Assembly (NCBI RefSeq): GCF_001653515.1
Contig: NZ_LYOY01000001.1
Coordinates: 620,001-684,000, forward strand
Direction: 5' to 3'
Source: Streptomyces sp. ERV7
GTDB taxonomy: Bacteria > Actinomycetota > Actinomycetes > Streptomycetales > Streptomycetaceae
DNA: 64,000 nt
In this document: in pieces, positions 35,796 to 44,630 of the stretch
Layout: the number at the start of each line of letters is the position of its first letter
Position numbering within the stretch: position 1 is the stretch's first letter
The notes under the pieces: model-generated
Seen by the model: the letters and a program-made list of their open reading frames with translations, nothing else
What the model was told of the DNA's origin: nothing
Database searches by the model: none
Translations under genes and position numbers: made by a program

Positions 35796-35876
35796 TCAAC
35801 ACTCTGTTGACCTGGGGTTCCCTGCTCCACAGCGAGGCATTGCACGTTACGGCCGAAGTTTTTCCGGCTCGTTAAC
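35796..35876 (-). promoter_or_regulatory. Urease operon control region: dyad and GlnR-like box
   Basis: TCAACA-CTC-TGTTGA (35796-35810) is a perfect 15-bp dyad 70 bases upstream of ureA. Further up, on the minus strand, TTAAC-N6-GAAAA (35875-35860) resembles the GTNAC-N6-GAAAC spacing of GlnR boxes, followed by a GTAAC near 35850. GlnR control of ureA is known in Streptomyces; assigning this site to it is inference. No gene lies between 35727 and 35936. Confidence 0.4.
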
Positions 35877-35936
35877 TGACGCTTTGCATATCCATGGCCA
35901 ATGCATCCATCACCGGCTCCGACGAACCGGAACCGC

Positions 35937-36218
35937 TCAGTCGCCCGCCGGTGGCTGCCGGTGCTCGGCGGCGATGCCGAAGCGGCGCCGTTCGCCGGGA
36001 GCGGACGAGACCTGGCGCACCGACGACACCGAGCTGATCACCTGCTCCTCGGCCGGCTGCGCCGCGCCTTCGAGTCGCTCCAGGTCGGCGGCGGACACCA
36101 GGGCGACGAGGGGCTTGCCGTGCCGGGTCACGACGACGCGCTCCCCGCCGTACACCACGCGGTTGATCAGCTCGGCGAGCTCAGCTCGGGCTTGCGTCAC
36201 CGGAATCTCATAGGCCAT
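35937..36218 (-). CDS. Phd/YefM-type antitoxin without a toxin gene
   Basis: The protein has 93 residues. The N-terminal Phd/YefM fold is clear: [51 protein letters not shown]. The tail is flexible and charged. Partners (YoeB, RelE or Doc toxins) normally follow directly downstream. Here the next sequence is the ureA control region and no toxin-like frame exists between 35736 and 35937. It is divergent from a ClpP-like gene with 103 bases between the starts, and a dyad in the gap could be its operator. ATG 36218 gives the conserved start. It may be a solitary regulator, or may act with a distant toxin. Confidence 0.82.
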   Translation of the reverse strand: MAYEIPVTQARAELAELINRVVYGGERVVVTRHGKPLVALVSAADLERLEGAAQPAEEQVISSVSSVRQVSSAPGERRRFGIAAEHRQPPAGD

Positions 36219-36237
36219 GCTCCCCATCATAACGGCC

Positions 36238-36262
36238 TGTACGTCCTGTACATTTTTTACAG
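36238..36262. promoter_or_regulatory. Operator-like repeats between antitoxin and clpP-like gene
   Basis: CCTGTAC is repeated with a 2-base gap (36236-36242 and 36245-36251), and CTGTA-N7-TACAG (36246-36262) forms an inverted repeat over an AT-rich core. It lies 20-44 bases upstream of the antitoxin ATG. Antitoxins of this family bind such sites, so it may be autoregulated and may control the divergent clpP-like gene. Confidence 0.45.
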
Positions 36263-36321
36263 AGACCTCGGCACCGAGACGCATCGGCGCCGAAACGTCG
36301 GCACGAGAGAAGAGGTACGTC

Positions 36322-36954
36322 ATGCACGGCCCGTCCGCCCGCTACGTCCTGCCCGAGTTCTCCGAGCGCACCTCCACCGGGGTCCGCACCCTCGACCCGT
36401 ACTCCAAGCTGCTGGAGGAGCGGATCGTCTTCCTCGGCACCGCCGTCGACGACACCGCGGCCAACGACGTGATGGCCCAGTTCATGCATCTGGAGCACGC
36501 CGACCCGGACCGCGACATCTCGCTGTACATCAACTCCCCCGGCGGCTCGCTCACCGCGATGACGGCGATCTACGACACCATGCGGTTCGTCACCTGCGAC
36601 GTGGAGACGGTGTGCATGGGCCAGGCCGCCTCGTCCGCGGCCGTCCTGCTCGCCGCGGGCACCCCGGGCAAGCGGCTCGCGCTGCCCGGCGCGCGGGTCC
36701 TCATCCGTCAGCCGTCGATCGACGAACCGCTCCGCGGCCAGCCGTCCGATCTGGAGATCTACGCCAAGGAACTCCAGCGCGGACGCGAGCTGTTGACGGA
36801 GCTGCTGGCCCGCCACACCGGGCGGTCCGTCGAGCGGATCGGCGCCGACATCGAGCGGGACACCATCCTCGACGCCGGCGCCGCGGCCGAGTACGGGCTG
36901 ATCGACCACGTGGTCGCCGGCCGCAAGAACTCGGCCGCCGCACAAGGGAGGTAG
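36322..36954 (+). CDS. ClpP-like protease subunit with catalytic His replaced by Arg
   Basis: The protein has 210 residues. The ClpP fold is evident: [40 protein letters not shown], and nucleophile region [20 protein letters not shown]. The catalytic His normally in (V/M)IHQP is Arg: ARVLIRQPS (residue about 129, codon CGT at about 36706-36708). The Asp region [20 protein letters not shown] is present. Without His it should be a poor or dead peptidase alone, but may be a regulatory subunit in mixed tetradecamers. It is a stand-alone paralogue, not next to clpX or another clpP. ATG 36322 follows AGAAGAGG. A 102-residue gene begins five bases after it. Confidence 0.88.
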   Translation: MHGPSARYVLPEFSERTSTGVRTLDPYSKLLEERIVFLGTAVDDTAANDVMAQFMHLEHADPDRDISLYINSPGGSLTAMTAIYDTMRFVTCDVETVCMGQAASSAAVLLAAGTPGKRLALPGARVLIRQPSIDEPLRGQPSDLEIYAKELQRGRELLTELLARHTGRSVERIGADIERDTILDAGAAAEYGLIDHVVAGRKNSAAAQGR

Positions 36955-36959
36955 ACACC

Positions 36960-37268
36960 GTGCTGCCCGAACTGCCGCCGCTGCCCGCGCTGACGCGGGC
37001 CGAGGGCGAGTTCATCGACGCGTACCTCGACGCGCTCGACAAGCTGGGCCGGATCAACCCCGCCCGGCACCGCGACACCTACGGCGCGCTGCGGGCCGCG
37101 CAGGCGCTCGTCGGGCGGGCCGTGGCGCTGCGGGACGCGCTGACGACCATGCATCTGCGCGGCGAGACGGAGCTGCACTCCGAGACGCTGACCCGGACCC
37201 TGCGGCTGCTCGACGGGGAGCGCCGGGCGGGCCGCGTCACGGTACCGCCGCCGTCATCGGCGAGTTGA
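36960..37268 (+). CDS. Hypothetical helical protein in operon with the ClpP-like gene
   Basis: The protein has 102 residues and starts at GTG 36960 with GGGAGGT just upstream. I do not recognise a named family. The predicted content is almost all helical and rich in Ala, Leu and Arg: [59 protein letters not shown]. No Cys, membrane span or signal peptide is present. The tight spacing (5 bases) to the ClpP-like gene implies a joint function, perhaps an adaptor or assembly partner; this is only a guess from position. Confidence 0.7.
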   Translation: MLPELPPLPALTRAEGEFIDAYLDALDKLGRINPARHRDTYGALRAAQALVGRAVALRDALTTMHLRGETELHSETLTRTLRLLDGERRAGRVTVPPPSSAS

Positions 37269-37569
37269 CGCCACGGTGTCCGTTCACCCCCGCGCCGGTA
37301 CGAGTCGACGTCCCCCGTTCGCACCATCCGATGGTCCGAACGACGTACCGGCGCTGTTGCTCCGTATGCGCAGACACCGAGCGGAATGAATCGTTCCAGC
37401 ACCGTTGCGACGCAGGTCGGACACCCCGTCAGGAGCCTTGAAACATAGATGTACACCTGAATGGGTCAGTCGTGAGGAGCCTCACAAAACGCCGTTTCGG
37501 CTCGGAAATCCGACACTTCGTGGGTCAAGATCCCTTCCGACGACAAGCCCCCGCCACCGCGGCGGGGCG

Positions 37570-37765
37570 GTCCGGGCGGACGCCGAGTCCTGCCGCCGTA
37601 CCCGGATGACTGGTCGACTGAGTGGATCGGCAGGAGTGGAGGACCCAAGCAGTGCGGGCCCACCGGGAGACCGGGAGGCCCTTGGGGTGAAGCCGCGCGA
37701 GCGGCCGGGCATCTTCGCCAGTCCGAACCCGACAGGTCATCCTTCGCAGGCGGTTTGACGAAGGG
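37570..37765 (+). promoter_or_regulatory. ydaO-type c-di-AMP riboswitch
   Basis: The leader of the NlpC/P60 gene has the recognisable ydaO/yuaA core: GCCGAGTCCTGCCGCCGTAC near 37582, GAGTGGATCGGCAGGAGTGG near 37620, GGGAGACCGGGAGGCCC near 37663, GGTGAAGCCGCGCGAGCGGC near 37686, and CCGAACCCGACAGGTCATC near 37723 followed by CTTCGCAGGCG. In actinomycetes this class lies before cell-wall hydrolase genes such as rpfA and NlpC/P60, and c-di-AMP turns expression off. The rest of the gap, 37269-37569, shows no gene; a promoter must lie there. Confidence 0.85.
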
Positions 37766-37771
37766 TCGCGC

Positions 37772-38245
37772 ATGTCTGCGCTGAATAACGTCCCGTCCCT
37801 GCTGACCCGAGTCGGCGCGGTATCCGCCCTCACACTCGCCGCCGTCGGCGGCACGATGCTGGCGCCCGGCGCCGGCAGTGAGGCGAGTGCCGCCACACTC
37901 GCGACGAAGGCGCTCAACGTCGCCGCGTCGAAGAAGGGCGCACCTTACAAGTACGGCGCCAGCGGCCCGTACCGGTTCGACTGCTCGGGGCTCACCCTCT
38001 ACTCGTTCAAGCGGGCGGGCAAGAAGCTGCCGCGCACCACCCAGCAGCAGTACAACAGCACCAGGCACATCTCGTCGTCCTCGCGCCAGCGCGGCGACCT
38101 GGTGTTCTTCCACTCCGGCTCGAACGTCTACCACGTGGGGATCTACGCCGGGGAGGGCAAGATCTGGCACTCCCCCAAGACCGGGTCCGTGGTCCGGCTG
38201 GAGAAGATCTGGTCGAAGAGCGTCTGGTACGGGCGCGTGCGCTGA
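37772..38245 (+). CDS. Secreted NlpC/P60 peptidoglycan endopeptidase
   Basis: The protein has 157 residues. Signal peptide: residues 1-40, with LTLAAVGGTMLAPGAGSEAS before the cleavage site. The C40 domain follows directly: KKGAPYKYGASGPYRFDCSG with catalytic Cys (about 70), RQRGDLVFFHSG, catalytic His in VYHVGIYAGEGK (about 119) and third polar residue His in IWHSPKTGS (about 131). It has no binding module. It should cleave stem peptides between D-Glu/D-isoGln and the diamino acid. Expression is controlled by the upstream c-di-AMP riboswitch, linking wall hydrolysis to osmotic state and germination (known for the class). Confidence 0.93.
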   Translation: MSALNNVPSLLTRVGAVSALTLAAVGGTMLAPGAGSEASAATLATKALNVAASKKGAPYKYGASGPYRFDCSGLTLYSFKRAGKKLPRTTQQQYNSTRHISSSSRQRGDLVFFHSGSNVYHVGIYAGEGKIWHSPKTGSVVRLEKIWSKSVWYGRVR

Positions 38246-38287
38246 CGCACGGGGCACAAGCGGCACAGGGGGGCCGGTGAGCACGGC

Positions 38288-38323
38288 GGGCCGGTGAGCA
38301 CGCCCGTGAGCGCTCACCGGCCC
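38288..38323. terminator. Bidirectional terminator between NlpC/P60 and HATPase genes
   Basis: GGGCCGGTGAGC (38288-38299) pairs perfectly with GCTCACCGGCCC (38312-38323); loop of 12 bases. It lies between convergent genes. Confidence 0.7.
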
Positions 38324-38354
38324 GTGGGCCGGACAGGGCAGGACAGGCCCCGGC

Positions 38355-38786
38355 TCAGCTCTGGACGGGCGCCGTCCACGGCAGCGCGATCCAGACGGTC
38401 TTGCCGCCCTCCGGGGTCGGGGTGACGGACAGCCGCCCCCCGCACTCGGCGGCGAGCCAGCGGATGATCACCATGCCGCGTCCGTTGTCCTGCTGGACGG
38501 CGGCGGGAAGACGCTTCGGCCAGCGGGGATGACTGTCGGTCACCCCGATGTGGAGCTGCTCGTCGCGCTCCAGACGCAGATCCACGGTGAAGGTGGGCGA
38601 CTGGCCGAAGGTGTGCTGCACGGCGTTGGTCGCGAGCTCGGAGACGATCAGGCGGATCGTATCGGCTGAGTCGGCGTCCGAGGGAAGACCCCACTCGGTG
38701 AGTACGCCGGCGACATGTCTGCGGGCGGCGGAGACCGAGGCGGGATCGCTCGGCAGAGTGAGGGTTGATTCTTGGTGGTCTGCCAT
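38355..38786 (-). CDS. Anti-sigma-like ATP-binding protein (HATPase_c_2)
   Basis: The protein has 143 residues. GHKL kinase features: N box IRLIVSELATNAVQHTFGQS, G1-like LHIGVTDSHPRWP, and G2 DNGRGMVIIRWLAAECGGRL. Such Streptomyces RsbW/SpoIIAB-like proteins act as serine kinases or anti-sigma factors. It is divergent from the XRE/DUF397 pair, a recurrent three-gene module in Streptomyces (whiJ-like loci), so it is probably functionally linked to them. ATG 38786 is chosen for MADHQESTLTLP after AAAGGGA; an in-frame upstream ATG at 38891 is too far out. Confidence 0.85.
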   Translation of the reverse strand: MADHQESTLTLPSDPASVSAARRHVAGVLTEWGLPSDADSADTIRLIVSELATNAVQHTFGQSPTFTVDLRLERDEQLHIGVTDSHPRWPKRLPAAVQQDNGRGMVIIRWLAAECGGRLSVTPTPEGGKTVWIALPWTAPVQS

Positions 38787-39028
38787 GGCGACGCTGTCCC
38801 TTTCCCACCCGGGCCGGCCTGCTGGACTCGTGACGAGCGGACAACCGCGAGGACGGCCCGGACTTGTGCTTCGCGCCAGAGTGCCACTCATCGTGCCGCC
38901 GGATGCGCCGATCCACCAAGATGTGCATATATCTGTCGCTCAAAGCGGTGAACTCTGCGACGAAGGACCGTATTTGGGCGCCACACTTGCCCATCACCCG
39001 AATCCCGGCCGGGTGGAAGGAGAACGAC

Positions 39029-39886
39029 ATGTGGCACGGGCCCGCGGTACGCCGCCGCAAACTCGGCGAGGAGCTGCGCCGGCTGCGCTGCGCGGCCGCC
39101 CTCACGAGCGGCGAGGTCGCCCGGCACCTGGGCTGGCACCAGTCGAAGGTGAGCCGGATCGAGACCGGCCGCAGCGGGGTGAAGCCCGCCGACGTGGCCC
39201 GGCTGCTCCAGGTGTACGGGGTGGACGACCCCGAACTGCGGGCGCTGCTGGAAGCGCTGGCGGGGGCGGCGGACGGGCGCGGCGGCCAGTGGTGGCAGGC
39301 CTACCGTGGGCTGCTGCCGCCCCAGTACCGCGACTTCATCAGCCTGGAGTCGCAGGCGTCGGCGGCGCGCACCCTGGAGACGTCCGTGGTGCCGGGGCTG
39401 CTCCAGACGCCCGAGTACGCCCGCGCGGTGACCCGGGCGGCCCTCGGCGGGCTCGACGCGGCGCGGGTGGACTCGCTGGTGGAGGTGCGCCTGGCGCGCC
39501 AGGAGGTGCTGCGGGCCGATCCGCCGCTGGAGCTGAGCGCGGTGGTCGACGAGGCGGCGCTGCGCCGGGAGGTGGGCGGGGCGGCCGCGATGCGGCGGCA
39601 GTTGCGGCATCTGCTGGAGGCGGCCCAGCTGCCTCAGGTCCGGTTGCGGGTGCTGCCTTTCAGCAGCGGTGGCCATATCGGCCTCACCGGGCCTTTCATT
39701 ATCTTCTCCTTTCCGCACATTTCCGATCTGGACGTGGTTGTTATCGACCACTTGACGAGTAGCCTCTATCTCGAACGGAGAGAAGACCTTGAGGCGTACA
39801 GCGCCGCGTTCCACACGGTCGAGGCGCAGGCCCTCTCGTTCAAGGAATCATTGAATCTCATCGCCGGGATGGCTGACGGCGTGTAA
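39029..39886 (+). CDS. XRE-family regulator with DUF5753
   Basis: The protein has 285 residues. The HTH lies at residues about 10-65 (KLGEELRRLRCAAALTSGEV, ARHLGWHQSKVSRIETGRSG). The rest is DUF5753: LESQASAARTLETSVVPGLL, QTPEYARAVTRA, VVDEAALRREVGG, VRLRVLPFSSGGHIGLTGPF and VVVIDHLTSSLYLE. It is a WhiJ-type regulator; these bind DNA and work with a small DUF397 partner, which is encoded 10 bases downstream. AAGGAG stands 7 bases before ATG 39029. The gap 38787-39028 holds the divergent promoter; no clear operator was found. Confidence 0.9.
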   Translation: MWHGPAVRRRKLGEELRRLRCAAALTSGEVARHLGWHQSKVSRIETGRSGVKPADVARLLQVYGVDDPELRALLEALAGAADGRGGQWWQAYRGLLPPQYRDFISLESQASAARTLETSVVPGLLQTPEYARAVTRAALGGLDAARVDSLVEVRLARQEVLRADPPLELSAVVDEAALRREVGGAAAMRRQLRHLLEAAQLPQVRLRVLPFSSGGHIGLTGPFIIFSFPHISDLDVVVIDHLTSSLYLERREDLEAYSAAFHTVEAQALSFKESLNLIAGMADGV

Positions 39887-39896
39887 GGGAGGCATG

Positions 39897-40145
39897 ATGC
39901 CCGCACCCCCCGTGCATGTACCTTCCAGCACTTCTCTGAACGGTGCGCAGTGGCGGCGCAGCAGCCGTAGTACAGGAATGAACAATTGCGTCGAGGCCGC
40001 ATTCCTCGACGCCGGTCTGCTGCTCGCCGTCCGTGATTCCAAGCGGACAGCCGGACCCGCGCTGCTCTTCGGAGCGCGAGCCTGGCACACCTTCCTTTCC
40101 GGTCTGCCGGTCGAGCTCGACGAGGCGCCCGACGGCAGGAGTTGA
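39897..40145 (+). CDS. DUF397 small protein, partner of the XRE regulator
   Basis: The protein has 82 residues. DUF397 features: [48 protein letters not shown]. BldB-like and WhiJ-associated small proteins of this class modulate the neighbouring XRE regulator. ATG 39897 is preferred to 39894 because the GGGAGG ribosome site is too close to the first. It ends 16 bases from the convergent bioF stop. Confidence 0.9.
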   Translation: MPAPPVHVPSSTSLNGAQWRRSSRSTGMNNCVEAAFLDAGLLLAVRDSKRTAGPALLFGARAWHTFLSGLPVELDEAPDGRS

Positions 40146-40161
40146 TCATGCGAACGGGGGA

Positions 40162-41304
40162 CTAGGCGGTGGGCGCGGTCCGCAGGATCGTGTCCACCGC
40201 CCACTGGATCTGTTCCTGGGTCAGATCGGCCCGGGCGGTCAGCCGCAGCCGGGAGATGCCGTCCGGCACCGACGGCGGCCGGAAGCACCCCACCGCGAGC
40301 CCCGCGCCCCGGCAGTCGGCCGCCCAGGCCACCGCCTGCTCCGCCGACGGCGCCCGCACCGAGACCACGGCCGCGTCCGGCCGCGCCGCCTGAAGACCCG
40401 CCGCCGTCAGCCGTTCGTGGAGTTCGGCCGCCACGGCCCGGGCCCGGCCCGCCCGCTCCGGCTCGGCCTCCAGAAGCCGCAGCGCCGCCAGCGCGCCGCC
40501 CACCGCCGCGGGTGCGAGACCGGTGTCGAAGATGAACGTACGAGCGGCGTTGACCAGGTGCTGGATGACCCGGGCCGGGCCCAGGACCGCGCCGCCCTGG
40601 CTGCCCAGCGACTTCGACAGGGTGAGGGTGGCCACCACGTCGTCCGCGCCCGCGAGCCCGGCCGCGTGCAGCCCGCCCCGGCCGCCCTCGCCGAGCACGC
40701 CCAGGCCGTGGGCGTCGTCCACCACCAGCGCCGCCCCGAACTCCCGGCAGACGGCGGCGAGTCCGGGCAGCGGGGCGGCGTCGCCGTCCACCGAGAAGAC
40801 CGAGTCGCTCACCATGAGCGCGGGCCCGCCGTGGGCGTCCAGCGCCTTGCGCACCGCCTCGGCGTCGGCGTGCGGGACCACCTCGGTCTCCGCGCGCGCC
40901 AGCCGGCATCCGTCGACGATCGAGGCGTGGTTGCCCGCGTCGGAGACGATCAGCGTGTCCCGCTCGCCGAGCGCGGTCAGCGCGGCGAGGTTGGCCGCGT
41001 ACCCGGAGGAGAAGACGAGCGCCGCCTCGAACCCGCAGAACCGGGCGAGCGCGTCCTCCAGCTCGGTGTGGAGCGCGGTGGTCCCGGTGACCAGGCGCGA
41101 CCCGGTGGATCCGGCGCCCCAGCGCAGCGCCGCGTCGGCGGCGCCCCGGGTGACGGCCGGGTGCCGGGTGAGCCCCAGGTAGTCGTTGCTCGCCAGGTCC
41201 AGGAGGTCCTGGTCGGCGGCGCGCGGCCGCAGCACCCGTACGAGACCGGCGCGCTCGCGCCGCTCGGTCGCTCCGTCGATCCAGTCGAATGGCGCTCGGG
41301 GCAT
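40162..41304 (-). CDS. bioF: 8-amino-7-oxononanoate synthase
   Basis: The protein has 380 residues. It is a PLP alpha-oxoamine synthase: [77 protein letters not shown], and [15 protein letters not shown] with the PLP Lys. It condenses pimeloyl-CoA (or ACP) with alanine in biotin synthesis. It is divergent from bioB with a shared 144-base control region. ATG 41304 ([10 protein letters not shown]) gives the standard start. Confidence 0.95.
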   Translation of the reverse strand: MPRAPFDWIDGATERRERAGLVRVLRPRAADQDLLDLASNDYLGLTRHPAVTRGAADAALRWGAGSTGSRLVTGTTALHTELEDALARFCGFEAALVFSSGYAANLAALTALGERDTLIVSDAGNHASIVDGCRLARAETEVVPHADAEAVRKALDAHGGPALMVSDSVFSVDGDAAPLPGLAAVCREFGAALVVDDAHGLGVLGEGGRGGLHAAGLAGADDVVATLTLSKSLGSQGGAVLGPARVIQHLVNAARTFIFDTGLAPAAVGGALAALRLLEAEPERAGRARAVAAELHERLTAAGLQAARPDAAVVSVRAPSAEQAVAWAADCRGAGLAVGCFRPPSVPDGISRLRLTARADLTQEQIQWAVDTILRTAPTA

Positions 41305-41362
41305 GGTCGAGATCCCTTTTGTAGGCAGCGCACAGACCCTATTCCGGCGCGGGCGAGGTCAG

Positions 41363-41391
41363 GGTGTGGCAATACACACACCTTCAAGGTG
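41363..41391. promoter_or_regulatory. Operator-like palindromes between bioF and bioB
   Basis: CACCTT-C-AAGGTG (41379-41391) is a 13-bp dyad; next to it GGTGTG (41363-41368)-N8-CACACC (41377-41382) forms an overlapping dyad. They lie 58-86 bases upstream of the bioB ATG and 59-87 bases from the bioF start, a position suited to repressing both. A biotin regulator such as BioQ is the candidate binder (inference). Confidence 0.45.
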
Positions 41392-41448
41392 CGCAGTTGT
41401 ACGATCCCTCCTTGGCTGGAAGCGGGGTCTTCGGCAAGGATCGGCGCC

Positions 41449-42636
41449 ATGGACCTGCTGAACACGCTGGTGGACAAGGGGCTGCGGCGCGAGCTGCCGA
41501 GCCGTGAAGAGGCGCTCGCCGTACTGGCGACCTCCGACGAGGAACTGCTCGACGTGGTGGCCGCGGCCGGCAAGGTGCGCCGCCAGTGGTTCGGGCGCCG
41601 GGTGAAGCTGAACTACCTGGTGAACCTGAAGTCCGGGCTGTGCCCCGAGGACTGCTCGTACTGCTCGCAGCGGCTGGGCTCGAAGGCCGAGATCCTCAAG
41701 TACACCTGGCTGAAGCCGGACGAGGCGTCCAAGGCGGCCGCCGCGGGTGTCGCGGGCGGCGCCAAGCGCGTCTGCCTGGTGGCCAGCGGCCGCGGCCCGA
41801 CCGACCGCGACGTGGACCGCGTCTCGCAGACCATCGAGGCGATCAAGGAGCAGAACGAGGGCGTCGAGGTGTGCGCCTGCCTCGGTCTGCTCTCGGACGG
41901 CCAGGCCGAGCGGCTGCGCGCGGCGGGCGCCGACGCGTACAACCACAACCTCAACACGTCCGAGGGGACGTACGGGGACATCACGACCACCCACACCTAC
42001 GCCGACCGCGTCGACACGGTGCAGAAGGCGCACGGGGCCGGGCTCTCCGCCTGCTCCGGTCTGATCGCGGGCATGGGTGAGAGCGACGAGGACCTGGTCG
42101 ACGTCGTCTTCGCGCTGCGCGAGCTCGACCCGGACTCGGTGCCGGTCAACTTCCTCATCCCGTTCGAGGGCACCCCGCTCGCCAAGGAGTGGAACCTCAC
42201 CCCGCAGCGCTGTCTGCGCATCCTCGCGATGGTCCGGTTCGTCTGCCCGGACGTCGAGGTGCGGCTCGCGGGCGGCCGTGAGGTGCATCTGCGCTCGATG
42301 CAGCCGCTCGCCCTCAACCTGGTCAACTCGATCTTCCTCGGCGACTACCTCACCAGTGAGGGCCAGGAGGGCAGGGCCGACCTGGAGATGATCGCGGACG
42401 CCGGCTTCGAGGTGGAGGGCACGGGCACCACCACGCTGCCCGAGCACCGCGCCGACGCGATGGCCGCCGCGGGCTGCGGCTCGCACGCGGCGAGCGGCTG
42501 CGGCTCGCACGAGGGCGGCGGCTGCGGCCCGTGCGGCGAGAGCGCTCCGGCTGCCCCCGAGGTCAACGAGGCGCGTACGGACCTGGTGGCGGTGCGCCGC
42601 CGGGGCGCGGGAACGGACCTCGCTCCCAATGCCTGA
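41449..42636 (+). CDS. bioB: Biotin synthase with Cys/His-rich tail
   Basis: The protein has 395 residues. Radical SAM cluster [15 protein letters not shown] (CxxxCxxC) and the [2Fe-2S] ligands [33 protein letters not shown] and [15 protein letters not shown] are present, as in BioB. It inserts sulfur into dethiobiotin. After the core (about residue 335) comes an unusual tail with repeated CGSH and CG units, [15 protein letters not shown] then GGGCGPCGE (about residues 340-365): five Cys and two His in about 25 residues, suited to metal or Fe-S handling. The end is a plain charged segment. ATG 41449 ([16 protein letters not shown]). bioA overlaps its stop by 8 bases. Confidence 0.95.
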   Translation: MDLLNTLVDKGLRRELPSREEALAVLATSDEELLDVVAAAGKVRRQWFGRRVKLNYLVNLKSGLCPEDCSYCSQRLGSKAEILKYTWLKPDEASKAAAAGVAGGAKRVCLVASGRGPTDRDVDRVSQTIEAIKEQNEGVEVCACLGLLSDGQAERLRAAGADAYNHNLNTSEGTYGDITTTHTYADRVDTVQKAHGAGLSACSGLIAGMGESDEDLVDVVFALRELDPDSVPVNFLIPFEGTPLAKEWNLTPQRCLRILAMVRFVCPDVEVRLAGGREVHLRSMQPLALNLVNSIFLGDYLTSEGQEGRADLEMIADAGFEVEGTGTTTLPEHRADAMAAAGCGSHAASGCGSHEGGGCGPCGESAPAAPEVNEARTDLVAVRRRGAGTDLAPNA

Positions 42637-43936
42637 TCGCGCTTACGACGTCACCGAGCTGCGGGCCCTGGACCGGCAGCACGTCTGGCACCCCTACGGC
42701 CCCATGCCCGGCCGCCAGGAGCCGCTGGTCGTGGAGTCCGCGTCCGGGGTCCGGCTGCGGCTGGCCGAGGAGACACAGGGGCAGCGCGAGCTGGTCGACG
42801 GCATGGCCTCCTGGTGGTCGGCGCTGCACGGCTACAACCACCCGGCCCTCAACGCGGCCGCGCACGGCCAGCTGGACCGGATGAGCCATGTGATGTTCGG
42901 CGGGCTCACCCACGAGCCCGCCGTGCGCCTCAGCGTCAAGCTCGTCGAGATCACCCCCGAGCCGCTCCAGCACGTCTTCCTCAGCGACTCCGGCTCGGTG
43001 TCGGTCGAGGTCGCCATCAAGATGTGCCTGCAGTACTGGAAGTCGGTCGGGCGGCCGGGCAAGCAGCGGCTGCTGACCTGGCGCGGCGGCTACCACGGCG
43101 ACACCTGGCAGCCGATGTCGGTGTGCGACCCGGACGGCGGTATGCACTCCCTGTGGTCCGGCCGGCTGCCGGAGCAGGCCTTCGCGGACGCGCCCCCCAC
43201 CGGGTACGACGCGGAGCCGGACGAGGCGTACGTACGCCATCTGCGGGAGACGGTCGCGCGCCACGCCGACGAGGTGGCGGCGGTGATCGTCGAGCCGGTG
43301 GTGCAGAACGCGGGCGGGATGCGGTTCCACTCCCCCGCCTATCTGCGGGTGCTGCGCGAGCTGTGCGACGAGCACGACGTGCTGCTGGTGTTCGACGAGA
43401 TCGCCACCGGCTTCGGCCGCACCGGCACGCTCTTCGCCTCCGAGCACGCCGCCGTCTCGCCCGACGTGCTGTGCGTGGGCAAGGCGATGACCGGCGGCTA
43501 CCTGTCGATGGCCGCGACGCTGTGCACCACCCGGGTGGCCGAGGGCATCTCCTCGGGCGAGGTCCCGGTCCTGGCGCACGGCCCCACCTACATGGGCAAC
43601 CCGCTGGCCGCGTCCATCGCCTGCGCCTCGATCGACCTGCTGCTCTCCCAGGACTGGCAGGGCGAGATCAAGCGCCTGGAGACGGGGCTGCGCGACGGTC
43701 TGGGCGAGTTCGCCGACGCGCCCGGGGTCAAGGACGTCCGCGTCCTCGGCGCCATCGGCGTCGTCCAGCTCGACCACGAGGTGGACATGGCGGCCGCGAC
43801 CCGGGCGGCGATCCGCGAGGGCGTGTGGCTGCGCCCGTTCCGCGACCTCGTCTACACGATGCCGCCCTATGTGACCGACGACGAGGACCTGGCGCGCATC
43901 TGCCGTGCCGTGGGCGCCGCGGCTCGGGAGGGCTGA
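42629..43936 (+). CDS. bioA: Adenosylmethionine-8-amino-7-oxononanoate aminotransferase
   Basis: The protein has 435 residues. It is a class III PLP aminotransferase: [86 protein letters not shown] and the PLP Lys in [19 protein letters not shown], all BioA-specific. It uses SAM as amino donor to make 7,8-diaminopelargonate. The start overlaps bioB by 8 bases; bioD begins two bases after it. Confidence 0.96.
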   Translation: MPDRAYDVTELRALDRQHVWHPYGPMPGRQEPLVVESASGVRLRLAEETQGQRELVDGMASWWSALHGYNHPALNAAAHGQLDRMSHVMFGGLTHEPAVRLSVKLVEITPEPLQHVFLSDSGSVSVEVAIKMCLQYWKSVGRPGKQRLLTWRGGYHGDTWQPMSVCDPDGGMHSLWSGRLPEQAFADAPPTGYDAEPDEAYVRHLRETVARHADEVAAVIVEPVVQNAGGMRFHSPAYLRVLRELCDEHDVLLVFDEIATGFGRTGTLFASEHAAVSPDVLCVGKAMTGGYLSMAATLCTTRVAEGISSGEVPVLAHGPTYMGNPLAASIACASIDLLLSQDWQGEIKRLETGLRDGLGEFADAPGVKDVRVLGAIGVVQLDHEVDMAAATRAAIREGVWLRPFRDLVYTMPPYVTDDEDLARICRAVGAAAREG

Positions 43937-43937
43937 G

Positions 43938-44630
43938 ATGACCGTTCTGGTAGTGAGCGGTACGGGAACCGAGATCGGCAAGACGGTCGTCACCGCGGCC
44001 GTCGCCGCGGTGGCGCGCGCCGCCGGACGTACGGTCGCCGTCCTCAAGCCGGCCCAGACCGGGGTCGCCCCCGGCGAGCACGGCGACGTGGCGGAGGTGC
44101 GGCGGCTGGCGGGTGAGGAGATCACCGGCGCCGAACTCGCCCGCTTCCCCGAGCCGCTGGCCCCCAACACGGCGGCCCGGCGGGCCGGGATGCGCGCCGT
44201 GCGCCCGGAGGAGGTCGCCGAGGCGGCCGGGAAGCTGGCCGCCGAGCACGATCTGGTCCTGGTGGAGGGCGCGGGCGGGCTCCTGGTCCGCCTCGACGAC
44301 GAGGGCGGCACGCTCGCGGACGTCGCCCGCCTCCTCGACGCACCGGTCCTGGTCGTCACCCCGGCCGGCCTCGGCACGCTGAACATGGCGGCGCTGACCG
44401 GCGAGGCGCTGCGGGCCCGGGGCATCGCGTGCGCGGGCGTGGTGGTGGGCAGCTGGCCCGCCGAGCCCGATCTGGCGTCCCGCTGCAACCTGGCGGACCT
44501 GCCGGAGTCCTCGGGCTCACCGCTGGTGGGCCTGGTGCCGCAGGGGGCCGGACAGCTCTCGGGCGCCGACTTCCGCGCGGCGGCGCCAAGCTGGCTCGGT
44601 CCGGAGCTCGGCGGCGGCTGGAGTCTGTGA
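43938..44630 (+). CDS. bioD: Dethiobiotin synthetase
   Basis: The protein has 230 residues. P-loop [20 protein letters not shown] (GTxxGKT), [51 protein letters not shown] and the adenine-binding region are as in BioD. It closes the ureido ring with ATP and CO2. ATG 43938 lies one base after the bioA stop. The VOC gene overlaps its TGA (TGATGG), extending the operon. Confidence 0.95.
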   Translation: MTVLVVSGTGTEIGKTVVTAAVAAVARAAGRTVAVLKPAQTGVAPGEHGDVAEVRRLAGEEITGAELARFPEPLAPNTAARRAGMRAVRPEEVAEAAGKLAAEHDLVLVEGAGGLLVRLDDEGGTLADVARLLDAPVLVVTPAGLGTLNMAALTGEALRARGIACAGVVVGSWPAEPDLASRCNLADLPESSGSPLVGLVPQGAGQLSGADFRAAAPSWLGPELGGGWSL

